The notes beneath the pieces are model-generated. The model worked only from the letters and a program-made list of their open reading frames with translations. It was not told the origin of the DNA and made no database searches. Positions 10,216 through 23,687 of a stretch of 64,000 nt of DNA are shown here, piece by piece. The number at the start of each line of letters is the position of its first letter. Position 1 is the first letter of the stretch. This DNA is from Dyella sp. C11 (GTDB taxonomy: Bacteria > Pseudomonadota > Gammaproteobacteria > Xanthomonadales > Rhodanobacteraceae), in contig NZ_QAVX01000010.1 in assembly GCF_003121485.1 (NCBI RefSeq), positions 1 through 64,000 of the forward strand, read 5' to 3'. Made by a program: the position numbers and the translations under genes.

Positions 10216-11199
10216 TCAACGCGACGGCAGGTAACCCATGGGGTCGACCGGGTTGCCGTCCTTGCGGATCTGGAACTGCAGCTCGTCGCGCGATGCGCCC
10301 GTCGAACCCATTTCCGCGATCTGCTGGCCTGCCGTGACGCGCTGGCCTTCCTTCACCAGGCGCTTGCTGTTGTGGCCATAGGCCGACAGGTAGCTGTCGT
10401 TGTGCTTCACGATGACCAGTTCGCCGTAGCCCACCAGGCCATTGCCGCTGTACACCACGACGCCGTCGGCAGCAGCGCGCACTGGATCGCCGGACTTGCC
10501 GCCAATCTCGATGCCCGGAATGGCGTCGCCGGACTGGAACCGCTTGATCAACGTGCCGTCAGCCGGCCAGCGCCAGGTCACGCCACCGTTGCTGCGCGTG
10601 GCGCCCGGCGCGGCAGGGGTTGGCGGAGCCGGCGGGGGCGTGTTGCTGGCAGTCGCGGCAGGGGCGCCCGCGACCGGGACCACGGGCGTGGTGACGGCCG
10701 CCGGTGCGGATGTTGCCGGGTGAGCCGGTGCGGCCACTGCAGGCGGCGCCGAAGCCACCGGCGAGGCCGTATCCGCGGAAGACGTCGCTGCGGGCTGGAA
10801 TCCCGGCTGCGATTCCGGCGCTGGCGTTACGACATGTGCCGACGAAGGAGGCTTGGTTGTCGCCACGACAGGTGCGGTATGCATCGCCGCGCTTGCCGGC
10901 GGCCGACCGGCGGCGGGCGATTGCAGCTGCAAGTCCTGCCCCGGCCAGATCGTGTACGGCGAATCGATGTGGTTCCAGCTCGCCAGATCGCGGAAATCCA
11001 CGCCATTGCGGAACGCGATCGAATACAGCGTGTCGCCCTTCACCACTTTATAGGTGCCACCCGGCGCCGGTCGCTGCGCAGGCGCAACGACGCGCGGCGA
11101 GCTGCCTGCCGCAGGTTCGACAACCACGGACCGCTGGGTGCCACAGGCAGCCAGCAGGATGACGGGGGTCAGCAACAGTGACCGGAGATATCCATTCAT
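10216..11199 (-). CDS. nlpD: NlpD-like LysM/M23 lipoprotein, cell-division amidase activator
   Basis: This envelope lipoprotein has a signal peptide with lipobox LLAAC and a LysM domain (YKVVKGDTLYSIAFRNG to IWPGQDLQL). A long Pro/Ala/Thr-rich linker leads to a C-terminal LytM/M23 domain. The M23 zinc ligands are degenerate: the expected HxGxD region reads GIEIGGKSGDPV and the expected HxH region reads LQFQIR. That is the pattern of NlpD/EnvC-type activators of AmiC amidase rather than active endopeptidases. The start is ambiguous. ATG codons at 11199, 11211 and 11235 are all in frame, and the last has AGGT five bases upstream. It is last in surE-pcm-yqaA-nlpD, and no rpoS follows. Confidence 0.85.
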   Translation of the reverse strand: MNGYLRSLLLTPVILLAACGTQRSVVVEPAAGSSPRVVAPAQRPAPGGTYKVVKGDTLYSIAFRNGVDFRDLASWNHIDSPYTIWPGQDLQLQSPAAGRPPASAAMHTAPVVATTKPPSSAHVVTPAPESQPGFQPAATSSADTASPVASAPPAVAAPAHPATSAPAAVTTPVVPVAGAPAATASNTPPPAPPTPAAPGATRSNGGVTWRWPADGTLIKRFQSGDAIPGIEIGGKSGDPVRAAADGVVVYSGNGLVGYGELVIVKHNDSYLSAYGHNSKRLVKEGQRVTAGQQIAEMGSTGASRDELQFQIRKDGNPVDPMGYLPSR

Positions 11200-11276
11200 G
11201 TCGGTCAGCATAACGAGGCGCCGCTCTATTTTCATGCGTACCTGGCAGTTCGACGCGTCAGCCTGCGGGACAACGT

Positions 11277-11885
11277 TCAGCGCGAGAAGACCCACCAGGC
11301 TGCCAGCGCCGCCAATATCACCAGTGCAGCCCAGCCAATGCGCTCGATGTGCTTGTGCAGAATGCGTTCGGCGCGCTCGCCGAAAATACGAATAAGCAAG
11401 GCCAGCAGCCACACGCGCTTGCCACGCCCCACCGCCATGCACACCAGGAACGGGATGATCGGTACACCGACAATGCCCGCCGCCCACGTGACGAACTTCA
11501 TCGGCACCACCGGCTGCAAAGCGGCCAGTGCCAGCACGAGCATCAGACCAAGCCAGTGCTCGTTCATTTGCAGGCGCAGGTTGTCCACGCCCTTTTCGAT
11601 GGGCGCAAGCAGATGCAGGCTATCGAGCAACGGCGACAGCGCGTGGAACGCCCAATGGCCCAGCGCGTAACCCACCAGCGAGCCGAGCAACGAGAACAGC
11701 AGGCTGATGTTGGCGTAGAAGAAGGCCTTGTGACGCTTGCCGAGCATCATCGGCGCCAGCATCACCTCCGGCATGATCGGAAAAATGAAGGCTTCGACGA
11801 AGCTCAATCCGCACAGGTAGTACACAGCCCTGGGGTGGCGCGCCCACGTGAGTGCACGCGCGTAAAGCGGTCCGAACAGGCGCAT
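11277..11885 (-). CDS. YqaA family (DedA/SNARE-associated) membrane protein
   Basis: This 202-residue inner-membrane protein of the YqaA branch of the DedA/VTT superfamily has about four to five hydrophobic segments. One contains EAFIFPIMPEVMLAPMMLG, another LLFSLLGSLVGYALGHWAF, and there is a C-terminal anchor WAALVILAALAAWWVF. The acidic Glu residues in the first segment and the Gly-rich second segment are family features. DedA relatives are linked to undecaprenyl-phosphate or phospholipid handling, but the role of YqaA members is unproven. It lies between pcm and nlpD in the same direction. Confidence 0.85.
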   Translation of the reverse strand: MRLFGPLYARALTWARHPRAVYYLCGLSFVEAFIFPIMPEVMLAPMMLGKRHKAFFYANISLLFSLLGSLVGYALGHWAFHALSPLLDSLHLLAPIEKGVDNLRLQMNEHWLGLMLVLALAALQPVVPMKFVTWAAGIVGVPIIPFLVCMAVGRGKRVWLLALLIRIFGERAERILHKHIERIGWAALVILAALAAWWVFSR

Positions 11886-11916
11886 TCTCGTTAACTTCCT
11901 TGGTGGACGAGGCGCA

Positions 11917-12597
11917 TCAGCCGATGCCGCCGAGCAGGGGGACGAAACTGACCGCGGCCAGTTCTTCCTGGATGAAATCGCCCTGCCCGTCGCCGCGCAT
12001 GCGAATCAGTGTCTGGTTGCTGGGCGAACCGACCGGAGCCACCAGCACGCCCGTCGGGCTTAGCTGATCGAGCACCGCGTGCGGAATCGCGTCACCGGCG
12101 GCCGTCAGGATGATGGCGTCGAACGGTGCTTCGTCGGCCCAGCCCAGCTTGCCGTCGTCATGGCGCGAACGGATGTTCGCCAGACCCAGCTGGCGAAAGC
12201 GGCGTCGCGCCTGGCGCAGCAGTTCTTCGATGCGTTCGACCGTAAACACCTGTGGCACCACCTGCGCGAGCACCACGGCCTGATAGCCCGAGCCGGTGCC
12301 GATCTCCAGCACCTTCTGCGGCGTGCCGAACTCGAGCAGCGCCTCGGTCATGCGCGCCACCACCCACGGCTGGGAAATGGTCTGGCCGTGGCCGATCGGC
12401 AGTGCGGTGTTTTCGTAGGCGCGTGAATGCAGCGCCTGGTCGATGAAGTGATGACGCGGTGTATTGCGGATCACATCGATCACGCGCTGGTCGCGGATGC
12501 CTTCTTCCTTCAGCTTTACCGCCAGGCGATCGCGCGCGCGCTGCGAGGTCATGCCCTCGCCTTTCAATGCCGATGGTGGCAACGGATGCACGTTCAT
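11917..12597 (-). CDS. pcm: Protein-L-isoaspartate O-methyltransferase
   Basis: Pcm methylates isoaspartyl residues in aged proteins to start their repair. The 226-residue reading includes the conserved substrate loop [19 protein letters not shown], the SAM motif [16 protein letters not shown] and [13 protein letters not shown] 12597 starts 4 bp after the surE stop. A second ATG at 12552 ([10 protein letters not shown]) has a GGCGAGGG sequence just upstream and gives the usual family length of about 211 residues, so it may be the true start. The order surE-pcm-nlpD matches E. coli. Confidence 0.95.
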   Translation of the reverse strand: MNVHPLPPSALKGEGMTSQRARDRLAVKLKEEGIRDQRVIDVIRNTPRHHFIDQALHSRAYENTALPIGHGQTISQPWVVARMTEALLEFGTPQKVLEIGTGSGYQAVVLAQVVPQVFTVERIEELLRQARRRFRQLGLANIRSRHDDGKLGWADEAPFDAIILTAAGDAIPHAVLDQLSPTGVLVAPVGSPSNQTLIRMRGDGQGDFIQEELAAVSFVPLLGGIG

Positions 12598-12601
12598 GCC
12601 C

Positions 12602-13396
12602 TCACGCTGCCTCGTCGGCCGACTTGCCGCCCGTCACGCCCTGGTTCAGCGCACCTACCCAGCTGCTGACCTTTTCCAGCGCCTGGAAGCGGGGGAGATC
12701 GACATGGATCGGCGTCACCGACACATAGCCGCGACGTACGGCATTGAAGTCCGTACCCGGGCCGGCGTCATCGACGTCGCCCGCCGGGCCAATCCACCAG
12801 ATTTCCTTGCCGCGCGGATCGGTCTGCTTGATGCACGGCTCCGAACGATGGCGCTTGCCCAGGCGCGTGACTTCGAAACCCCGGATCTGATCCCACGGCA
12901 GGTCCGGCACGTTGACGTTGAGGATGGTGTCCGCCGGCAACGGATCGACCCGCAGGCGCTCCATCAGCAACAGCACGGCATTGGCCGCCGAATCGTAGTG
13001 CTCGCCCTTGTGATCCTTGCTCACCAACGACACCGCGATGGCGGGAAGGCCGAGAAAACGCCCTTCCATCGCCGCCGACACCGTGCCCGAGTAGATGACA
13101 TCGTCACCCAGGTTGGCAGAATTGTTGATGCCTGAAACCACCATGTCCGGCTCGTAATCCAGCATGCCGGCCAGCGCCAGATGGACGCAGTCGGTGGGCG
13201 TACCGGCAACACGGTAGTAACCGTTGTCCATGCGCAGTGCGCGGATGGGTGCATCCAGCGTGAGGGAATTGCTGGCACCGGAACGGTCGCGGTCGGGCGC
13301 CACTACAGTCACCTGGCCGACGGCGCCAAGGCGCTCGGCGAGCACGCGGATGCCCGGTGCATCCACGCCATCGTCGTTGCTTACAAGAACTCGCAT
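12602..13396 (-). CDS. surE: 5'/3'-nucleotidase SurE
   Basis: SurE is a metal-dependent phosphatase acting on nucleoside 5'- and 3'-monophosphates and is linked to stationary-phase survival. The 264-residue protein starts [15 protein letters not shown] with the metal-binding Asp pair. It continues with [12 protein letters not shown], the loop [22 protein letters not shown] and [11 protein letters not shown] 13396 was chosen because the NDDG motif must lie at residues 7-10; the longer frame upstream is not conserved-looking. It heads the surE-pcm-yqaA-nlpD run. Confidence 0.97.
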   Translation of the reverse strand: MRVLVSNDDGVDAPGIRVLAERLGAVGQVTVVAPDRDRSGASNSLTLDAPIRALRMDNGYYRVAGTPTDCVHLALAGMLDYEPDMVVSGINNSANLGDDVIYSGTVSAAMEGRFLGLPAIAVSLVSKDHKGEHYDSAANAVLLLMERLRVDPLPADTILNVNVPDLPWDQIRGFEVTRLGKRHRSEPCIKQTDPRGKEIWWIGPAGDVDDAGPGTDFNAVRRGYVSVTPIHVDLPRFQALEKVSSWVGALNQGVTGGKSADEAA

Positions 13397-13595
13397 GATG
13401 ATCCGTTCAAAGCCTGTCACAGCGACGCCGCAGAGGCAGCGCACGCCGGGTGAAGCCTGAAGTCTACCGGACCGGCGCGGCGGTTTCACATCACGCCGGC
13501 TCACGTTTCCGACCGCGGTTTTGCAGGCCATTCGAGCTGCCCGGCTCAACCCGGACGCGACGCCGCCGTGACGCCGGTGCATTAGGATTCAGGCC

Positions 13596-14144
13596 ATGAA
13601 ACAACGCCCGCCCTCCCCGGTTTCCGACGCCGATGCCCGCCTGTTCCGGGACGCCATCGGCGACGTGACGCCGTTCGATCCGGTGGCGCCAGCACCCGCT
13701 GCGCCCAAGCCCGAGCCACACCCGCACATGCTTGACGCCGACGAGGCCGCCGTACCGGGCGAGCTGCTGGACATGGCGTTCGACCCCACCTTGCTGGAGG
13801 TCGGCGAAGAGCTGAGCTATCTCAGGGACGGTTATCCACCCAAGCTGCTGCGCCAACTCAAGCGCGGCCAGTTCAGCGTCCAGGACGAGATCGACCTTCA
13901 CCAGATGAACGCGGCGACGGCGCAGGCGTGCATTGCCGATTTTCTGGCCGAGGCAAAACACCATGGCATTCGCTGCGTGCGCATCGTGCACGGCAAGGGT
14001 TTGCGTTCGCGTGCGGCGGGACCCGTGCTGAAGGTGCTGACGGATCGCTTGCTTCGTCGTCGCGACGACGTGGTGGCGTTTGCGTCGGCGCGGCCGATGC
14101 AGGGTGGGGCGGGGGCTGTCGTGGTGTTGTTGAAGGGGCAGTGA
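13596..14144 (+). CDS. Smr/MutS2-type domain protein
   Basis: This 182-residue protein has a Pro/Ala-rich N-terminus (about 25-50) and a C-terminal Smr domain. The Smr domain shows DEIDLHQMNAATAQ (DLH motif), CVRIVHGKGLRS (HGKG loop) and a Gly-rich end GGAGAVVVLL. Smr domains nick DNA or RNA; family members in proteobacteria are often called YdaL or SmrA/B. The specific substrate is not known. It is the only plus-strand gene within the long minus-strand cluster, divergent from surE and convergent with truD. Confidence 0.9.
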   Translation: MKQRPPSPVSDADARLFRDAIGDVTPFDPVAPAPAAPKPEPHPHMLDADEAAVPGELLDMAFDPTLLEVGEELSYLRDGYPPKLLRQLKRGQFSVQDEIDLHQMNAATAQACIADFLAEAKHHGIRCVRIVHGKGLRSRAAGPVLKVLTDRLLRRRDDVVAFASARPMQGGAGAVVVLLKGQ

Positions 14145-14239
14145 GGTGGTTCGGCGCCGTTAGTGGATGTGATGCGTATCCGGCGCTTCTTACGTTGATG
14201 GGGCGACTTCCCTCGCTCTGTGGCAAATCTTTCCGCGAG

Positions 14240-14286
14240 CACCCTCCCCTCACCCCGGCCCTCTCCCCGGAGGGGAGAGGGAGAAG
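14240..14286. repeat. REP element family A, copy 1
   Basis: Ten-base arms CCCTCTCCCC (14259-14268) and GGGGAGAGGG (14272-14281) are preceded by a CCCCTCACCCC tract. It lies between convergent genes and matches copies near 31019 and 61044. Confidence 0.85.
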
Positions 14287-14292
14287 TGGAGT

Positions 14293-15309
14293 TCAACTCG
14301 TGATGGCGAGCTCTCGCACTACCGTGGTTGCGTACGCTCCCGCTTGCAGCTCAAAGCTCAGTTCCAGGGAACCGTCTTCCAGCCAACGCCATGCGAGGTT
14401 CTGCGGAATCATGCGCAGCGCGCGGCGTTCCTGATCCATCTTGGCGGCCACCAGACCATCGGCCAGGTCGGCATTGGCGGCGGCAATCGCGTTTTCGAGC
14501 GAAGCCACCTCTCCCTGTGCCGGCGTCTCGCCACGTCCCCACAACGGACCCGACGGATGAATGTCACCCGTCGCCAGTCGCTGCGACAGCGTGGCGTCGA
14601 ACGGCTCGGGACCGAACCACGAGCGGGAGCCGGCCAGCGACCAGATCTCGCCTTCCATCGGCGAATCCCATGCATCGCGTTCAATGCGCGCCGCGAGCAC
14701 GGCGTTGAAGATGTGCGAGCGTGCCGCGGACAGCAGGAAATGACGCTTGTCGCGATCCACGCGTCGACCGGCAAACATGGCGCGTGCCTGCGCCACGTTG
14801 CTGCCCTCGCGGCCGAAACGCTGCTCGCCGAAATAGTTGGGCACGCCGCGCAGTGCAATCTGCTTGAGTACCTGCTCGGTGACGGCACGGTCGCCGTCGA
14901 CCTGGCGCAGGGTGATCACGAAGCGATTGCCACGCAACGCACCGCGCTTCAGCTTGCGCTTGTGACGCGTCACCGCCAGCACTTTCACACCTTCTGCGGA
15001 AAGCGTCGTCCAGTCGGGGTCAGGCTTGCCTGCCAATTGCACGGAAAAGGTCTGGCGCGTGACCGCATGACGATCCTTGAGGCCCGCGTAGCCCACGTTG
15101 AGCGGGGGAATGCCCGCAAATTTCGCCAGTTCGCGTGCCACCCAATCGGTATTGGCGCCGCGCTTTTCCACCCACAGCAAGGCGTGCTCACCCTCGCCGT
15201 CAGCGTCGTAGCCGAGAATTTCCTCAACCTGGAAATCCTCGGGCGTGCTGCGCAATACGGCGGTCAGGGACGGGTTGCCATAGGCATAGGGCAATTCAAG
15301 ATCGGACAT
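14293..15309 (-). CDS. truD: tRNA pseudouridine(13) synthase TruD
   Basis: TruD converts U13 of tRNA-Glu to pseudouridine. The 338-residue protein has the catalytic motif GLKDRHAVTRQ with nucleophile Asp79, FQVEEILGY near the N-terminus, and the TruD insertion domain with NYFGEQRFGR. ATG 15309 (MSDLELPYAYG) gives the usual start. Its stop is convergent with the Smr gene across a REP element. It lies 48 bp downstream of mgtE in the same direction. Confidence 0.96.
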   Translation of the reverse strand: MSDLELPYAYGNPSLTAVLRSTPEDFQVEEILGYDADGEGEHALLWVEKRGANTDWVARELAKFAGIPPLNVGYAGLKDRHAVTRQTFSVQLAGKPDPDWTTLSAEGVKVLAVTRHKRKLKRGALRGNRFVITLRQVDGDRAVTEQVLKQIALRGVPNYFGEQRFGREGSNVAQARAMFAGRRVDRDKRHFLLSAARSHIFNAVLAARIERDAWDSPMEGEIWSLAGSRSWFGPEPFDATLSQRLATGDIHPSGPLWGRGETPAQGEVASLENAIAAANADLADGLVAAKMDQERRALRMIPQNLAWRWLEDGSLELSFELQAGAYATTVVRELAITS

Positions 15310-15357
15310 GGGACTCCACCGGCAGCGCCGGCAACAAAGGGGTGCATCAACCACGTA

Positions 15358-16776
15358 TTACATCAGGAACAGCGTGGCGAGACCGAGAAAGATGAAGAAA
15401 CCGCCTGAATCGGTCATGGCGGTAATCAGGACACTGGAACCGAGGGCGGGGTCGCGTCCCATGCGCATCATCATCAAGGGAATGGCGACACCGCAGAACG
15501 CGGCGAGCACAAGGTTGAGCGTCATCGCGGCCGTCATCACCACGCCCAGCGGGAAGTTGTCGTACAGCAACCAGGCCACAGCGCCGATCACGCTTCCCCA
15601 GACAATGCCATTGATCAGGGCAACAGCGATTTCCTTGCGCCACAACCGCCGCGCACTGGCCGGCGTGATCTGATCCAGCGCCAGCGCGCGCACGATCATG
15701 GTGATGGTCTGGTTGCCCGAATTGCCGCCGATGCCGGCGACGATGGGCATGAGCGCGGCCAGCGCCACGAGGTGCTGGATGGAGCCCTCAAACAGGCCGA
15801 TGACGCGCGACGCGATGAATGCCGTCACCAGGTTGATCGCCAGCCATGCCCAGCGGTTGCGGATGGATTTCCACACCGACGCAAAGACGTCTTCCTCTTC
15901 GCGCAGGCCACCGCGGCTCAATGCCTCGCTTTCGCTTTCCTCGCGCAGCACATCCACCATCGCATCGATGGTGATGCGGCCGATGAGGTGCCCGTTGCCG
16001 TCCACCACGGGCGCCGTGACGAGGTCGTAGCGTTCGAACGCCTGCGCGACTTCGTAGGCGTCGTCATCGGGATGAAAGGTGTTGACGTCGGGCGCCATCA
16101 CCTCGCTCACCTGTTTCTCCGGCGAATTGACCAGCAGCCAGTGCAGCGGCAACACGCCCGTGAGCAGGTTGTCGCGATTGACGACAAACAGCTTGTCGGT
16201 CTGTTCGGGCAACTCGTCGAAGCGGCGCAGATAGCGCAACACGGTTTCGAGGCTGATGTCGTCACGGATGGTGACCATCTCGAAATCCATCAACGCGCCG
16301 ACCTGATCCTCCGGATACGACAGCGCCGCCTGTACCCGTTCACGCCGCTGCGCGTCCAGGCTGGCCATGAGTTCCGGCAGCACTTCGGTCGGCAGGTCGT
16401 CGACCAGGTCGGCGAGCTCATCCGCGTCCAGCGGTTCGACAGCCGCGAGAATCTCGCGCTCGTCCATGTCCGCGATGAGCGATTCGCGCACCGCATCGGA
16501 CACTTCAAGCAGAATCTCGCCGTCGCGATCGGACCGCACGCGATGCCATATCGCCAGTCGATCGACCAGCGGCAACGCTTCGAGGACGTACGCGATATCC
16601 GCCGGATGCAAGGCATCGAGCAAGGCCTGCAACTCTACTTGCGACTCGCGAAAGGCCGGATCGGTGTCCGGCTCTGGCAATCGACCAAGGCTACGAAGAC
16701 GCCGGAGCAACTCGCCGATGGTGTCCAGCTGATCGTGCAGACGCGAGGCCGAACCGCGGGCCCCTGCCTCGCTCAT
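15358..16776 (-). CDS. mgtE: Magnesium transporter MgtE
   Basis: MgtE is a dimeric Mg2+ channel gated by its own cytoplasmic Mg2+ sensors. The 472-residue sequence has an N-terminal helical domain (about 40-155, with [14 protein letters not shown] and [16 protein letters not shown]). A CBS pair follows (about 160-285, with [20 protein letters not shown]), then five membrane segments (about 310-470) with the pore motif [15 protein letters not shown]. The start at 16776 overlaps the ispF stop as ATGA, so it is translationally coupled to an isoprenoid gene with no obvious functional link. Confidence 0.95.
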   Translation of the reverse strand: MSEAGARGSASRLHDQLDTIGELLRRLRSLGRLPEPDTDPAFRESQVELQALLDALHPADIAYVLEALPLVDRLAIWHRVRSDRDGEILLEVSDAVRESLIADMDEREILAAVEPLDADELADLVDDLPTEVLPELMASLDAQRRERVQAALSYPEDQVGALMDFEMVTIRDDISLETVLRYLRRFDELPEQTDKLFVVNRDNLLTGVLPLHWLLVNSPEKQVSEVMAPDVNTFHPDDDAYEVAQAFERYDLVTAPVVDGNGHLIGRITIDAMVDVLREESESEALSRGGLREEEDVFASVWKSIRNRWAWLAINLVTAFIASRVIGLFEGSIQHLVALAALMPIVAGIGGNSGNQTITMIVRALALDQITPASARRLWRKEIAVALINGIVWGSVIGAVAWLLYDNFPLGVVMTAAMTLNLVLAAFCGVAIPLMMMRMGRDPALGSSVLITAMTDSGGFFIFLGLATLFLM

Positions 16777-17249
16777 GCCAGGACCAGCAACACCACGGCT
16801 TGCGCCGCAATGCCCTCGCCACGCCCGGTGAAGCCGAGCTTTTCGGTCGTGGTGGCCTTGATGCTGATGCGGCCCAGTTCGGTGCCAAGTTCGTCGGCCA
16901 CGGCCTGGCGCATGGCCAGCGAGTGCGGTCCGACTTTCGGCGCTTCGCAGATCACGGTGATGTCGGCGTTGCCCAGCGCATAGCCTTGTTCGCGCATCAG
17001 CTTGGCGGCGTGACGAAGGAAGATGCGGCTATTGGCATTGCGCCATTGTTCCTGGCTGGGCGGGAAGTGCCGGCCGATATCGCCCAGTGCCAGCGCGCCG
17101 AAAATGGCATCGCACAGCGCATGGATAACGACGTCGCCGTCGGAGTGGGCCACGATGCCGTGCGTATGCGGCACGCGTACGCCACCCAGCATCACGTGGT
17201 CGCCTTCGCCGAAAATATGGACGTCGAAGCCCTGTCCGATCCGCATCAT
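16773..17249 (-). CDS. ispF: 2-C-methyl-D-erythritol 2,4-cyclodiphosphate synthase IspF
   Basis: IspF forms the cyclic diphosphate in the MEP isoprenoid pathway. The 158-residue protein begins [19 protein letters not shown] with the metal ligands of GxDVH. It carries [48 protein letters not shown] and the C-terminal [20 protein letters not shown]. It follows ispD after 29 bp, as in many proteobacteria, and overlaps mgtE by 4 bp. Confidence 0.98.
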   Translation of the reverse strand: MMRIGQGFDVHIFGEGDHVMLGGVRVPHTHGIVAHSDGDVVIHALCDAIFGALALGDIGRHFPPSQEQWRNANSRIFLRHAAKLMREQGYALGNADITVICEAPKVGPHSLAMRQAVADELGTELGRISIKATTTEKLGFTGRGEGIAAQAVVLLVLA

Positions 17250-17278
17250 GGGTACTCCTCGATGCCCGCGCGGGGCTC

Positions 17279-17971
17279 TTACTTCATTCGCGACAACAGG
17301 AATTCCGCGAGCGCGAAATCCGTTGCCGTGGTGACCTTGATATTGTCTTCGGCGCCTTCCACCAGCAACGGCGCGAACCCTGCGCGCTCCATCGCCATGG
17401 CTTCGTCGCTGACGGTGATGCCGGCCGCATGCGCGGCCTGCAGCGCCGCCGCCAGTTCGCCGCGGCGAAACATCTGCGGCGTGAAGGCACGCCAGCGATG
17501 ATCGCGCGGTTCCGTGACCTCGCTTCGACCACTGTCGCTGGCGCGTTTCAGCGTATCGCGCAGCGGCGCACCCAGCAGGCCGCCACCAGCAGGAGCACCG
17601 ATATCGATGAGCCGCGTGATGTCAGCCTCGCGCACGCAAGGACGCGCGGCGTCGTGCACCAGCACGAAAGTGTTTTCGGTGACGTCCGCTGGCAAGGCAC
17701 GCACGCCGGCGAGCACCGAGTCGCAACGCTCCGCGCCGCCCAGCGTGGTGAGCACGGGCTTGCCGTAGAGACGATCGACCTGGGGCCAATGGCTGTCGCC
17801 TTCGCCCAGCACCACCATCAGGCCGGCAATGCGAGGATGCGCAGCCAACCGTTCCAGCGTGTGCAGGATCAGCGGACGACCCGCCAGGGGCAGGTATTGC
17901 TTGGGGATGCTTCCACCTACGCGCGTGCCGCGCCCCGCCGCCGGCACCACGCACCAGAGCGTCGCGCTCAT
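17279..17971 (-). CDS. ispD: 2-C-methyl-D-erythritol 4-phosphate cytidylyltransferase IspD
   Basis: IspD transfers CMP to methylerythritol phosphate in the MEP pathway. The 230-residue sequence contains the CTP-binding loop [45 protein letters not shown] and the late [11 protein letters not shown]. Its ATG at 17971 overlaps the ftsB stop (ATGA). The coupling ftsB-ispD-ispF is the common gammaproteobacterial order. Confidence 0.98.
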   Translation of the reverse strand: MSATLWCVVPAAGRGTRVGGSIPKQYLPLAGRPLILHTLERLAAHPRIAGLMVVLGEGDSHWPQVDRLYGKPVLTTLGGAERCDSVLAGVRALPADVTENTFVLVHDAARPCVREADITRLIDIGAPAGGGLLGAPLRDTLKRASDSGRSEVTEPRDHRWRAFTPQMFRRGELAAALQAAHAAGITVSDEAMAMERAGFAPLLVEGAEDNIKVTTATDFALAEFLLSRMK

Positions 17972-18294
17972 GGGCTGCCGTTGCTTGACGTGGAAGCTGC
18001 AGGCGCCTGCGAGGCGCCCGGCTTTTCAACGACCTGGTAGAACGTTTCGCCTGGCTTGATCAAGCCAAGCTCGGCGCGTGCACGGGCCTCGACGGCTTGC
18101 TCGCCATGCTTGAGGTCGCTGACGTCGGCGCCGAGTGCCTGGTTGCGCTGGGTCAGCCTGTCGTTGTCTTCGCCTTGCTTCTTCACGGCGGCGCGCAGCG
18201 TTTCCACGCTGTGCACGCCACCGTTGCCGCCCCACAGTTTCACCTGCAGGGCGATCAGCACGAGGACCAGGATCAGGGCGACCCAACGCAGCAT
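17968..18294 (-). CDS. ftsB: Cell division protein FtsB
   Basis: FtsB is a small bitopic protein of the FtsQLB divisome subcomplex. The 108-residue sequence shows an N-terminal membrane anchor (LRWVALILVLVLIALQVKLW). A periplasmic coiled coil follows (about 27-75) and ends in ARAELGLIKPGETFYQVVE, the family signature. The last roughly 18 residues are low-complexity Ala/Ser. It follows eno after 18 bp. Confidence 0.95.
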   Translation of the reverse strand: MLRWVALILVLVLIALQVKLWGGNGGVHSVETLRAAVKKQGEDNDRLTQRNQALGADVSDLKHGEQAVEARARAELGLIKPGETFYQVVEKPGASQAPAASTSSNGSP

Positions 18295-18312
18295 GGGCTA
18301 GGTGCGCTCCTG

Positions 18313-22600
<4,288 letters not shown>

Positions 22601-22634
22601 GCCAGCGGACTGAAATGCCCCACCCCAAACAACA

Positions 22635-22654
22635 AGGGCGCCCGAAGGCGCCCT
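22635..22654 (-). terminator. Rho-independent terminator of the cyo operon
   Basis: An 8-bp stem AGGGCGCC/GGCGCCCT encloses a tetraloop and is followed on the minus strand by TTGTTGTTT, 23 bp past the cyoD stop. Confidence 0.75.
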
Positions 22655-22677
22655 GTCGCGAACCCTGATGAGCCGGC

Positions 22678-23052
22678 TTATTCCACCGGCACCATCTGCG
22701 AGGTCGGGTGCATCATGTTCGCGTTCATGTTGTGGATCACCCACAGCGAGCCGACCACCACGATGGCCAGGATCAGCAGGGTGAACAGCATGATGGCGAA
22801 GTTGCTGCGCTGGGCCGGGGACAGCCCCATGTGCAGGAAGTACTTCAGCTGGACGATGAGCTGCGCCACGCCGAACACGATCACGCCGGGCATCATCAGG
22901 TCGTGCGGAACCTTGCCGCTCATGACCACGCCGAACGAGGCCAGGGTCAGCGCCACCGACAGCACGAAGCCGACGATGTAGGACTTGGTCGTGCCGTGGT
23001 CCGCGTGGTCGGCGCCGTGGTGGGCGTCGTGGGAATGGTGGTTGCCGGACAT
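22678..23052 (-). CDS. cyoD: Cytochrome o ubiquinol oxidase subunit IV (CyoD)
   Basis: This is the small membrane subunit of the bo-type quinol oxidase. The 124-residue protein has a His/Asp-rich N-terminus (HHSHDAHHGADHADHG) and three membrane segments beginning YIVGFVLSVALTLASFGVVM, with VAQLIVQLKYFLHMG in the middle. Its ATG overlaps the last base of the cyoC stop (TGATG). It ends the cyoABCD operon. The His-rich N-terminal tail could bind metal, but that is speculation. Confidence 0.93.
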   Translation of the reverse strand: MSGNHHSHDAHHGADHADHGTTKSYIVGFVLSVALTLASFGVVMSGKVPHDLMMPGVIVFGVAQLIVQLKYFLHMGLSPAQRSNFAIMLFTLLILAIVVVGSLWVIHNMNANMMHPTSQMVPVE

Positions 23053-23684
23053 CAGATGGCTCCCCGCAGGTACACAAAGGTGAAGACGCAGATCCAGACG
23101 ATGTCCAGGAAGTGCCAGAACAGGCTCAGGCACGACAGGCGACGCTGGGTGGCGTCGGTCAGGCCGAAGCGGCGGATCTGATCCATCATCACCACCAGCC
23201 AGATCAGGCCGCAGGTGACGTGCAGGCCGTGCGTGCCCACCAGCGTGAAGTAGCTGGACAGGAACGCGCTGTGGCTGGGGCCCGCGCCCTCATGGACGAG
23301 CTTGGCGAACTCATACACTTCCATGCCGATGAAGCCGGCACCGAACAGGAACGTGACCGCGAGCCACGCCACCACGCCGCCCTTCTTGCCGGCGTGCATG
23401 TTGAGCATGGCCATGCCGAAGGTGACCGACGAGATCAGCAGCAGCATGGTCTCGCCGAGCACGTACGGCAGCTCGAACAGTTCCTTGGCGGTGGGGCCGC
23501 CGGCCGTGCTGTTGCCCAGCACGGCGAAGGCTGCGAACAGGCCCGAGAAGATCAGGCAGTCGCTCATCAGATAGATCCAGAACCCCAGCAGGGTCTTGGA
23601 TCCATCGTCGTGGTGATGGTCGTGTCCGTCGTGGGACGCGCCGTCGAACGCGCCGTGGGTGGCGCTTACTGCAGGACTGCTCAT
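23052..23684 (-). CDS. cyoC: Cytochrome o ubiquinol oxidase subunit III (CyoC)
   Basis: This is subunit III of the proton-pumping quinol oxidase. The 210-residue protein has five hydrophobic segments, with [21 protein letters not shown] first, [20 protein letters not shown] and [20 protein letters not shown]. The N-terminus is again His/Asp-rich ([11 protein letters not shown]). It follows cyoB after 3 bp and overlaps cyoD by one base. Confidence 0.95.
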   Translation of the reverse strand: MSSPAVSATHGAFDGASHDGHDHHHDDGSKTLLGFWIYLMSDCLIFSGLFAAFAVLGNSTAGGPTAKELFELPYVLGETMLLLISSVTFGMAMLNMHAGKKGGVVAWLAVTFLFGAGFIGMEVYEFAKLVHEGAGPSHSAFLSSYFTLVGTHGLHVTCGLIWLVVMMDQIRRFGLTDATQRRLSCLSLFWHFLDIVWICVFTFVYLRGAI

Positions 23685-23687
23685 GGG

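Noticed and set aside
12602-13582. Longer SurE with an N-terminal extension
   Set aside because: The metal-binding NDDG motif must lie near the N-terminus; the extra 62 codons lie in the control region shared with the Smr gene.
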